Origin: Acanthosepion pharaonis
Taxonomy: Eukaryota > Mollusca > Cephalopoda > Sepiida > Sepiidae
DNA length: 64,000 bases
Direction of reading: 5' to 3'
NCBI GenBank assembly: GCA_903632075.3
Contig: CAHIKZ030001194.1
Span: forward strand, 501,001-565,000
The translations under genes were made by a program, and so were the position numbers. Of the stretch, positions 45,375 through 54,890 are shown in pieces. The notes beneath the pieces are model-generated. The model ran no database searches, had not been told where the DNA came from, and saw only the letters and a program-made list of their open reading frames with translations. How positions within the stretch are numbered: position 1 is the stretch's first letter; the number at the start of each line of letters is the position of its first letter.

Positions 45375-45612
45375 AGGACATGACACAGTGGATAAAGGCG
45401 TTAGTTAGATCGAGTGACAGGACCCAAAGAGTGTGAGTTCAATACCCGGTTAAAGCAGTGGAGAACTTTTAGAGGGAAATTAACAGGAGATAACTGATAA
45501 CTGACATCTGAACTAGAACAGTCTACCCCCGTGATCGAAATAAATGGTTCAGTTCGACATTTCAACCACCTGAAAAAGGCCGGAGCGTACAACGGCCAAA
45601 ACGTTGTAATAT
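45375..45612 (+). repeat. tRNA-headed SINE-like unit with Penelope-type tail motif
   Basis: An A-box-like TGACACAGTGG (45381-45391) and a B-box-like GAGTTCAATAC (45435-45445) are spaced as in tRNA-derived SINEs. Downstream, CCTGAAAAAGGCC...GGCCAAAACGTTGTAAT (45573-45610) resembles a hammerhead with self-complementary GGCC stem II but mutated core (CTGAAAA, AAAA). Pol III transcription is inferred from the boxes. Confidence 0.5.
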
Positions 45613-45778
45613 ATATGGCGACAAAGATGAGGACAATAGTTCGAATAATATAAATAGTAGACCTTTTCGGATATTGATCGATAGAAGTTCTTAATGTCAT
45701 ATTTTATAAATACGTATTTATTTTTATGGTTCATTTTGTGGAACCAAGAAATGCACTCATAAAATAAAGCGTTAAGGT

Positions 45779-45845
45779 GGTCAATTGAAAAATATTGCCT
45801 GATGAGACCGTGAGGTCAAAACCAAGGTCGCGGATTCAATTGACC
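45779..45845 (+). ncRNA. Hammerhead-ribozyme-like motif H4
   Basis: Stem I 5' strand GGTCAATTGA pairs perfectly with the 3' strand TCAATTGACC, with an internal loop and a TTGC/GCGG inner helix. The core is CTGATGA. Stem II is GACC-GTGA-GGTC with a GNRA tetraloop. The second core box is AAAA instead of GAAA. Stem III is ACC/GGT over AA, followed by the cleavage C. The single core change (G12 to A) would be expected to abolish or strongly reduce cleavage. H3 is the same family with a different lesion. Confidence 0.72.
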
Positions 45846-45960
45846 TCCTGATTTTTAAAGTTAAAAGCTCTACGTGTTATTTTTACTTTTATTTATTGCA
45901 CATGTGTATTGTGCACTTTTTAGTAATACTGTTTCCTGGTCTAACCATTAACCTTATATA

Positions 45961-46038
45961 TTAGGTTGGTGCAAAAATAATTTCGTTTTCTCACATAGTA
46001 ACATATGTTAGAAAACGAAATTATTTTTGTAATTAACC

Positions 46039-46042
<4 letters not shown>
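45961..46042. mobile_element. MADE1-like mini-mariner (MITE)
   Basis: An 82-bp palindromic sequence begins TTAGGTTGGTGCAAAAATAA and ends with a complementary AAATTATTTTTGTAATTAACCTAA, with TA on both sides. The end sequence and length match the human MADE1/mariner mini-element pattern. Non-coding; it would move only with a mariner transposase in trans. Confidence 0.82.

Positions 46043-46071
<29 letters not shown>
46043..46071. repeat. (TA)n microsatellite
   Basis: About 14 TA units between the MADE1-like element and the LTR-like sequence. Confidence 0.93.
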
Positions 46072-46075
<4 letters not shown>

Positions 46076-46345
46076 AGGGTCCACCCCTTTTGACACAAGT
46101 GGATTCGCCCAGTGTGTACTTGTACTGCTGCCGGTGAATACACGGAAGTAAGTGAGAGAGTGAGAGTGTGAGGTAACCGCTTTGTAGAGGTCACAGTTGC
46201 GAGCACGTAGACTCAGAAGGAAGTCATACTTCGATTCTGAAATTCCCAGACTGTATATATATTATTATTGCTACTAACCGCATTTCTGGATCTACTAACC
46301 GTATTACCAATTGTATTATTACGTCAATACATTCCCGGAATCCAC

Positions 46346-46349
<4 letters not shown>
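46072..46349. repeat. LTR-like sequence (possible solo LTR)
   Basis: Starts TGTTAGGGTCCACCCC and ends GGAATCCACAACA, giving TGTT...AACA termini. Internally there is a GAGAGAGTGAGAG stretch and a block CTACTAACCGTATTACCAATTG. Flanks are microsatellites on both sides, so no target duplication can be read. It may be an LTR; orientation undecided. Confidence 0.4.

Positions 46350-46424
<75 letters not shown>
46346..46424. repeat. (CA)n(TA)n microsatellite
   Basis: About 17 CA units followed by about 20 TA units. Confidence 0.96.
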
Positions 46425-46427
<3 letters not shown>

Positions 46428-46588
46428 GGCGCACGGTGTATACTAGGTATCTGTATTCGGCTTTTCAAAAAGTGTGGTTGGTTCTGCACAAAACCTTCAC
46501 CACTAGAATCAAATTTGTGCGGGTGATCTGGTTGTCATTTTCTAGGAACTGAGTTGCTTGACAATCACACGTCGACACCTACTAGAGA

Positions 46589-46589
<1 letters not shown>

Positions 46590-46639
<50 letters not shown>
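46590..46639. repeat. (TA)n microsatellite
   Basis: About 25 AT units, ending in TATACAGGGCG. Confidence 0.96.
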
Positions 46640-46642
<3 letters not shown>

Positions 46643-46930
46643 GGCGCGATGGGTAAACTATCGCCATTTTATATTTTAATTTCGCTGCATTTAACACATT
46701 TTACTGACTGCTCCACCCATTTACAGGAACTTAAATTTAGCATTCGAAGTAAACAAATATCTTAAAGTGCCATTCTAGTTTTTAAACAAGAATGGCATTT
46801 TCAAATGTCTCCGACAAAAAGTTATAGCAAATGCAAATAAATTTAATGTTTTCATTAATATGAACAGAGTAATTTCAAGCACAAGATCACATTGCGAGAA
46901 TATTGCGAGTATCACGCGAAACGTCAGAGG
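46640..46930 (+). other. Possible left end of a mariner-type element
   Basis: CAGGGCGCGATGGGTAAACT directly after TATA looks like a DNA-transposon terminal repeat. About 220 nt on, a broken frame reads LREYCEYHAKRQ-like sequence, which could be the start of a transposase helix-turn-helix. The right end was not found. Confidence 0.3.
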
Positions 46931-49900
46931 TTGTCAGATGTCATTCATTATGATGAATTCATACTTCTCTTGCGTTACTAGAATTTATATAACGGTCTTG
47001 AATACAGTTATCCATTCTTAATGCAATCAAAAACAAAATGAACAGACAGAAAATGAAAGCAAATTGAAGCTTAATATGAAATCTAATCGGAGTACTTGTA
47101 TTTGATAGAGTCGAAGAACGATTCTCTTTATAAAATGTGTAGTTTGTAAGAGAACCAATTTCACTGTCTTTCTTGTCATTTCTTTGATGTTCGCCTTGGC
47201 AACAATAAGTCTCTTCTTCTTTCATCTTCTTGTTCTCTTTCTCTATCTCTCGTGCTCTTACCGTTCGTTCACCGCAGAAAACCCACACTCGATTATGTGA
47301 CGATCGTCGGTTCTAAAACTATTTCCACCTTCGCCCTCGGTAATGCAATTTTTATATTCTTTTTCGGTGGTCGAATATTTGCATATTACCAGCAAAATCT
47401 CGTATTTAAATATTCGCCTTATGAACGATCATTTTATTTCTCTGGATTATCTTTGTGACGGCGGTAAGTTATATTTTTCTTTATTTGCTTTGTCCGTCAG
47501 TTCTCCAATCACAAAATGAAAGCTTCATATAAAACTAATTTGACTTAGGGTTTCTTTCTAGTCTTTTTAATCAGAAAAGTGACCTTTTTAAATTAAGTTG
47601 AAATGAATGAAGTTTGTGATGTAATGAGAATAACAAAAGTCTTTAATCCATAATATATGATTTAGAGTTCAGAAAGCAAGATTCTTAAGTTTACGAGTAA
47701 AACAAATAAGTAAAAAGAAAAAGTTGGGGGAAGAACCGGAAAATCTCCAATTTTGAAATGAAGTAATCGAAATCAAGAGAAAACAGTGGGAATATAGGAA
47801 GTTAGTGGATGACCCCCGTTAAGGGCTGGAAATAGGAACATTTGGAAACTGATTGTGGTTCCCAGTTAGCCAATGAAACTGGAGCCTAGTGTACTATGTT
47901 ATGGTGCAGAACGCAAAGTTCTGAGAAAGAACAGTAAATTCCCAAGTTTATGGAAAGGGGAGTTAAAATTAATCTATTAAGAGACCTCACATGTAACAGG
48001 AAAATATGAAGACTGATTTTTTTTTTGTTTCCTGGAACAGATATGAAAACGTTTCCACCTGGAAGTGTCGCCTATCTCGTCTTCTGTTATTTGCTTTGTG
48101 CTGAGAAATGTATACAGATTAGTAAATCAAATGACATTTTCCCCAAGACTTGAACTCTGACGCCGATATGTATAACGTTGTCTTTGTGACATTCAATATA
48201 TTTGGTTATTTTCAGTAGAACTCATCGCAACTTTTGTTAATTTATGATTTTTATTAATCGTCTCATTAATATTTTCTCATCCTTCGCTTTTTTCTTTTTA
48301 TTACACTTAAAGCTAATAAAAAAATGTGCAAATCATAGTAAGATTATTCATTTATCGCATTAGATGTGTGGTGGCCTAACAAAATTAATAAAATCTGCAG
48401 ATTTATACAATTTCGTAAAATTTAAGTTGTTTTTTATAGCCTTGTTTAATGTTTATTGAATTACATATTAACAAAAATGCATGCGCTGATACTGGGTATT
48501 TGTCAGTTTTTTCATTGTTTATAATTTGTTACATATATGCACCAATAGCGAATAATTTTACTGTTTTATCATTAACTGGTTTTGCAGATCCGGTCGATAA
48601 AAATGACATTATCATTTTTTGTAAAATAAAACAGTTATTTGTGGCTCTTCAAAGAAGAGAAAAATGAGCCTATTTGCGTTTGCCAAGTGAAACAACGCAT
48701 GGCGATGTATAGAAACTAATCTATGATAAATGGTTTACATATTTCGACTTTTCCAATTAATATCGGAATTATTTTCTCAGATTTTAAGATTAAATATTTT
48801 CATATTTTCAGATTATTTTCATCTTTGTTTATTTTGACATAACATTTCAAACGATATAACATTCAGTCTTTTTTCACGTGTACGGTACACCTTATATTCT
48901 GGTGACACCTTATCTTTTGGTGACACTACGATTTTTATTTATTTATTTTTTTGCACTGTTACAGTAGGTCAACAGCTTTTACAGAATTGAGTAATAAGTC
49001 TTTTCTCATTCTATGGCCTTGTTTATTAGAACTTTTGAAGTGGTTCACAGCATATTGGGTTCTAATATGATTCTGCAGAGAAAATAAAACTGCAACAATT
49101 AATTCCTAAATATGGGATGCCGAAAAAAATAAAAGTATATCGGCTGCAACATTTCGTGAAAAAAAAGGTTGAAAATTTAAAATATATGAAATAATAAATA
49201 CTTTATCTTAAAAAATACGGATGGCACATCTACACTGTTGCCATCCTCAAATATATAAAAAAGATTAGTTCATATGAAGGCCTGTAGTATGCGTTTCCCA
49301 AATTATTGCGGGCGTTAGCTACGTCGGTATTTGAGTTGAGAAATAATATACTGTCTCCTGAAATTCCCACAACAAACGTGGCGGACTCGGGATGTGAGTC
49401 TGCGTAAAAAATGTAAAGAAACAACAAGCACCAATATGTATGAACAAACAAATGATGATTTATTGACAACAAAGGTATACAAGCGACAAAGACAATCATG
49501 TGTGTAACAAAAGAATGTGAAAACCTTTTTGGTCTAAAGTATGTGTAATGAGTGAATGTGCGTACGTATGTGTGCGTGTGTATGTATTGTTCATGCATTT
49601 CCCAAAGAGAAGCGCGTATTCCGCGTGAGGTTACATGTTGACGAATAAGCGGATAAGGTCAGAAGAAAATGAGAAATATATCGCAGATTATTTATAGTCT
49701 TGATAGCGTTCCCTAGGAGCTTTTTCGAAAATTAGGAGGAGGTAAGCAGACACTATCAATAGAGTTCACCATTGAAGCTTGATTTTAACGATAGCAAACG
49801 CTTTTTATGTCCTGGCAACTTGAAAAGATTATAGAATTAAAACATTAATCTATAAATAACGAACATACATGGATTTATACTTAAATCTTGACTTTAATCC

Positions 49901-50559
49901 TTCTTATTGTCTAAAGAAAAGAACTGTTCAAATTTATAAGCACGAACTCGAATAACTTTTAACACTAAAACTTCTAAGTTGATCTAAATTGAAAAACTTT
50001 TGAGTATACCATCCATAAAATAACTGTTTTCATGATTTACTAGAAAGTTTACCGAAAAGAATAAAATTACTTGAAGTCAGAACAGATTTTTATAATCAAA
50101 TTGCACTTAATGAGTAATGACTAAAGGCTGAATTTTCCTTAACACGCCTCACAAATAATTAAAAAAAGCTGTTGTCTTTTCATTCAGCTTCTCATTTGCT
50201 TCTTCATTCATAGTTTTGTTTTCTTCTGTTTACAACTGAAAAGATGAAGCAGAAGAATTCGTATTCATTATTTCAGAAAGCGACCAATAGATATTCTGCA
50301 TCTGGAACGTCAATTTCTCGGTTACTCAATGTGAATATTTGATGGCAAATATCCGTTCCATATACACTACTCTTCATCAACTAAAACGGTAGGACTATGG
50401 CATTTTAAAAGGCTTGTTGTGGTATTTAACTTGAAATTATCATGTAAAAGGTTCTGAAGCAACATTAACAAAGCCTACCAAAAACTATTTATTAAAATTT
50501 AATTAAAGCAATTACTAAAAATGTGATTGTCAAAAATTATAAGGAAAATGTGACTGAAT
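46931..50559. other. AT-rich DNA; one unrecognised ORF with a membrane-like segment
   Basis: The 109-codon minus ORF at 46959-47288 has a charged N-terminal half and a hydrophobic stretch (LQFAFIFCLFILFLIAL) near its end, without a recognised domain. The 122-codon minus ORF at 49230-49598 starts with a His/Thr-rich translation of TG repeats. Neither can be called a gene. No repeat boundary was defined in the rest. Confidence 0.2.
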
Positions 50560-51430
50560 AAATTAATTTCTTCATTATGCATCCGTTCTTCATGTGGCGT
50601 CTCCTTTCAGGACTTTGGCGATCATGGCTCGCCACAACTTCCTGTCTTTTGTAGTTTTTGCTATTTATCCGAATCCCTGTTCTACCATTCATTTTCACAA
50701 ACCCGGTAAGTAGATTATTCGCTGCCTTCCCCATCTCTCTTGCCTTCAATATGACATGTGAGTGTCAAATTCTCCAATCCGTCTTTCCTCAGTGAGTACC
50801 CCTAGAAATCTCAATTGTAATTAAATATGTATCCTTTTTTTTTGTTTTCCATTTTCCCTAAAACATCGTCGTTGCTCGGATGTTCAGTTCATGGTATTCC
50901 CAGCAATCCTTTTATAGAACCACATTTCTGTTGTGAGGAGATTGTACAGCATTCTCTGCCATATAAGAAGACCGATATTACCTAAGTTTAGTACTCTTTT
51001 CTTTGTTTTTAACGAAGTTTGTCTGTTTTTTAATACTTTGTTTAGCTTTTGGAAAGCATTTTTCGCTATTCTGAAGCTCCTTTGAATTTATGTGTCGCAT
51101 TTTCCGATCTGTTAAAACATTTCCTAGATATTTACATTTTTGTACTTGTTTATTTTTCTGACTCCAAGTTTACATCTTAGGCTATTCTTGTTGACAACCA
51201 TATAGTCTGTCTTTAGACAATTGGTGTTTAATCTTTCTTCTCACTTTCTTTCTAGAGGAGTTATTCTAGTTTCCTTTCTTTGTCTGCTATCAACACTGTA
51301 TCAACTGCGTATCTTATGGTAAGATTGTAGCTGTCAGTAATTAATCCTGGTAGAACATCTAATTCTTTCAGTATCACCTCGCCGTAAAGGTTCAAGAAGT
51401 CCGATATGAAGACGTATCTTCATCTTACGC
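50560..51430 (-). pseudogene. LINE reverse transcriptase 3' relic (RTE/craniofacial-type)
   Basis: Read right to left: FISDFLNLYGEVILKELDVLPG (motif B end), NLTIRYAVDTVLIADKERKLE (catalytic region, YAVD where YADD is expected), DYMVVNKNSLRCKLGVRKI, a degenerate NYLG block, AKNAFQKLNKVLKNRQTSLKTKKRVLN, LTTEMWFYKRIAGN, and at the end a WRAMIAKVL-like C-terminus near 50600. This is the block order of the abundant invertebrate LINE whose endonuclease relic is at 15110-15830. Stops and frameshifts are numerous. Confidence 0.72.
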
Positions 51431-52009
51431 CCCTTTCTATTTTTGTGTATTTTCTGAATTCATTAAGTTTATAAACAAGCGAATAGAAATGACCATACAT
51501 GAATATTAAGCGAGAAATTAGATTGACAAAGGTGATACAAAATGCCAAATGAGTTAATGCTTATCAATGTATTTTTAAATCAGCGACAGTAACAAATGAT
51601 GATGTATAAATGGTAAACCTATTATAGACAGGTTTAAAGAGATTTCTATCTTTTAAAAAAGTTACCTGGATTATGAGAATATGTATTTTTATTAATTTTA
51701 ATAATAACTCTTTTTGTTAATTTTTAATATATTTTTCCGTCTTTACTAGCATGCAAATGGTTGCTTAGGTATATAAAGAATAGTTGAGTGGAAAGGAAGG
51801 TGATTATTTGTGAAGACGCTGCTTTAATTTTCATTTAGTGTATACGGAAAGATTTTTTTAAAAATTACAAATGTAAGCAGTCTTTCCACAAGCCGTTCCA
51901 TCCAGAACATTAAACTTGAATCAAACATTGGTTTATAAGTAAAAGAAATTTTTTGAGATTTGAATAATTTCACATCATAATTCATCGAATCTAGAAAAAG
52001 AATCCAGAG
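51431..52009. other. Unassigned AT-rich DNA
   Basis: No recognisable coding block. The left end of the following Tc1 relic was not found here. Confidence 0.35.
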
Positions 52010-52545
52010 TACCTGGACAAACTACAATGCTTCTGGGGAAAATGTTCTGTGGACAGTGGAAACAAAAATAGAACTTTTTGGCAATGCACACCAACAATGT
52101 TTACAGACGGTAAACTGAAGCTTATAAGGAAAAGAACACCACACCAAAAGTTAAGCATAATGTAGATTACTGGATGATTTTAGAGCAAAATGTGCTACAC
52201 AGTGTAAGAAAAGTAGCCGAAGATTATGTTTTTTCCTCAAGATAAGGACACAAGGCACACATCCAAAAGCACAAGAGAAAGGCAAGCAATGGAGTTTTAA
52301 ACTGGCTAGCAATGAGTCCTGATCTCAATCCCATTACAAAAAAGTCTATGAGGTCAGCTGAAATGTGCCATTGTGGAAAGAAATCCTGGAAATGTTCAAG
52401 ATTTTGAACAAATTGGAAAGGAAGAGTGGTAAAAATACAGCAGAGAAGTGCATGAATCTTATAGATGGCTACCAGAATTTTTTGAATGTAGTCATTGGTG
52501 CCAAAATGGGTACAACCGAATATTAAGCGGGGGTGCGATTATTGT
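52010..52545 (+). pseudogene. Tc1-like transposase relic
   Basis: In order: VLWTVETKIELFGNAHQQ (first catalytic block WSDETKIELFG, with Asp changed to Val), a degraded middle, FFPQDKDTRHTSKSTRER (second catalytic Asp present), AMSPDLNPI (third block; the following Glu is changed), LEMFKILN and CMNLIDGYQNFLNVVIGAKMGTTEY, a normal Tc1 C-terminus. Several frame changes. The N-terminal half is missing. Confidence 0.75.
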
Positions 52546-52667
52546 CCATGTCATTTTTTCTTTTCCCTCTTTGAAATTATAACACGGAATTTGGACAAAC
52601 AATTAAAAAATCTGATCATATAAATTTGCTTCTTCTCCACTTATTTCTGAAAATATAGCAAAAAATG

Positions 52668-52695
52668 AGTGTGCCAATAATGGTGACCAGGACTG
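52668..52695 (+). repeat. Right terminal repeat of the Tc1-like relic
   Basis: AGTGTGCCAATAATGGTGACCAGGACTG-TA, a typical Tc1 right end (given here as AGTGTGCCAATAATG plus GACCAGGACTG) followed by TA at 52696-52697. It lies about 130 nt beyond the transposase end. Confidence 0.7.
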
Positions 52696-52697
52696 TA

Positions 52698-53169
52698 TAT
52701 TAATCTGTCTAGCTCTATACATATTTCCGTGCACTCATATTTTGATGAAAGGACGAATGGTGTTGGTGCCAAGTTGTCCCTGAACAGAAACTTATAACTC
52801 AACAAAAAGAAACAAAGCAAAGAAAAATGAAAAACCTTTTTTTCTTTGCTTTTTGAAGGACGTCGGCAATTGATTCAAGATGCAGTAAACATTTTCTTGA
52901 GGCAAAGCAGCTAAAAAAACAATGTTTCAGTAATTGACTAATGCCCTTCTAAAAAAAAATAAGAGGAAGCGAATGGGCCGGTAGAGAATGTTTGTGCATC
53001 TGGGGTGAGGTGGGTATACTATTTTGGGTGGAGTCCTTGTCCACGAAAGGAAGACAAGTGAATTGCTAGTGACATGGATGACTATTCCGGGCACAGGATA
53101 AAAAATCGGCAAAACAATTAAATATGCGCAAAAGACCAATGCCCTGATACTACCCCTCTCTCTCTCTGT

Positions 53170-53171
<2 letters not shown>
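52698..53171. other. Unassigned DNA
   Basis: Nothing recognised. It ends in a CT-rich stretch before the microsatellite. Confidence 0.35.

Positions 53172-53246
<75 letters not shown>
53172..53246. repeat. (TA)n(TG)n microsatellite
   Basis: About 31 TA units, then about six TG units. Confidence 0.96.
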
Positions 53247-53319
53247 TTTCAAACACAAAGTATCAATTTAAAATAATCTTGTATAAAAATATAATAAAAA
53301 TGACAAAACATTTCTCACC

Positions 53320-53320
<1 letters not shown>

Positions 53321-53381
<61 letters not shown>
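53321..53381. repeat. (CA)n microsatellite
   Basis: About 30 CA units. Confidence 0.97.
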
Positions 53382-53999
53382 GACAAAGTAAAGGAGAAAT
53401 TCTTCTATTGGTAATCAACTGAGATATTTTTGAAATAATCCATTACAATTCCAAACTGAATGATTAAAGGATATATAGATATGTATTTGATTAATTTAAA
53501 AAAAAATATTTGAATATAGGCAGCAAATTTCAAATAAATTTTATTAAATTCAACTGAGAAGCTCTGTCTGTTAATCTTTTTATTATATTTTTCCAATATA
53601 CGAATCAGTTGTCGCACATTCGAAACAAATTTGTTAGGTAAGTGTCAAGTTTTATATTTTTGTTAGAGTCCTTTCGACCATTAATAGATATAGTCGAAAG
53701 AACTCTAACAACAACATGAAACTTTGGACAGTCACTCAACAAATTTGATCCGGATTCTTAAATTATTTTTTCAATCAGGCGCTTAAATGTTTTCTTTGTG
53801 TTTTAGTTATTTACAAAATTCCAGCCCATCGATTCTTCATATCTCTTCAGGAAAACTTCATTATGAAACCTTTTAACTTACATTCTGTGAGAAAAAGGAA
53901 ACTTGAAATATTTCTTTTTTTCCGAAAGGGGCTGAAACATGGATTAGATATAATTTTATAACAGAAAATATTCAAATAGATTTGAGCGTCCGAATAATG
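53382..53999. other. AT-rich DNA with one hairpin
   Basis: Nothing coding. Contains the inverted repeat at 53660-53711. Confidence 0.4.
53660..53711. repeat. Short inverted repeat (19-bp arms)
   Basis: TTGTTAGAGTCCTTTCGAC pairs with GTCGAAAGAACTCTAACAA around a 14-nt loop, with a single C/A mismatch. Could be a short MITE end pair; no flanking duplication was verified. Confidence 0.6.
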
Positions 54000-54890
54000 A
54001 CAACACCACTAATCTGTTAATCTCGAAAAGGACCTCCAATCGATTGCAGACTGGGGCAGGAATTGACTGTTTAACTTTAATGCCTCTAAAACAAAACTGC
54101 TCTCTATTACTCACCACAAGGAACCATCCCTGCTACCCATTAGAATATCTGATGCTCACCTTCACGAGAGCATCTCTTTGCGATTGCTTGATCTCACACT
54201 TTCCCCCGATCTGAGATGGAATAATTACATTGAATCAATTCCACCGCAAGAAAGTTGGTTCCCTGTGTCGCGCCAAAAAGTTTTTCTCGCCCGAGTCCAT
54301 CCTTCAAATCTATAAATCAACCATTCGCCCCTGCATAGAATACTGCTACCATATATGGTCTGGTGCCCCCGCTGTTCGCCTTAAGGTCCTCGACAAAATC
54401 CAGAGACGGATATGCATTTTGATTGGCCCTGATCTGGCATCTCATCTATAGTCACTTTCTCACAGACGTGCCGTCCACCCCCTGTCTTTTCTACAAATCT
54501 TTCACGGTAACTGCTCCGACGAGCTACTTTCGCTAGTTCCCAGACTGCATGAATTTAAACGTGCAACTAGGCTGGCATCACGGTCCCACCCTTTCACTGT
54601 CAAAACGGTTAAATGTGGCCGTATCTCCAATAGCTTCATGTCTCGCACCTCCCGTCTGTGGAATTCCATTCCTATTGTTTCCCAGATAGCTATAATCTCC
54701 AACTATTCAAATGTAATGTCAATCGACATCTCCAAATGCCCTGACCTATGTCCTTCTCTTCATCCTTTCCCTCCATCACGCCTCTTTACTCTCGCTCCCA
54801 CTCTCTGTAACCCCTTGCTTACTAGTGGCACCCGCCTTACTTGGGATGAAATGTTAAAAAAACAAAAACAAAACAAAACAAAAAACAGTT
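54000..54890 (+). pseudogene. 5'-truncated CR1/Jockey-type LINE, RT C-terminal end
   Basis: Frames give LEKDLQSIADWGRN, FNASKTKLLSITHHKEP, LRLLDLTLSPDLRWNNYIESI, then after a frameshift near 54235 KVGSLCRAKKFFSPESILQIYKSTIRPCIEYCYHIWSGAP, LDKIQRRICILIG, SLSHRRAVHPLSFL, HGNCSDELLSLVPRL and FMSRTSRLWNSIP. This is the usual C-terminal sequence of CR1/Jockey-group RTs. It ends in an A-rich tail (54856-54888), fitting target-primed insertion. The catalytic part of RT is absent because of 5' truncation. Confidence 0.8.

Noticed and set aside
49230..49598. 122-codon minus ORF as a gene
   Set aside because: The N-terminus is a translation of a TG/GTAT-rich stretch and the rest has no recognisable motif.
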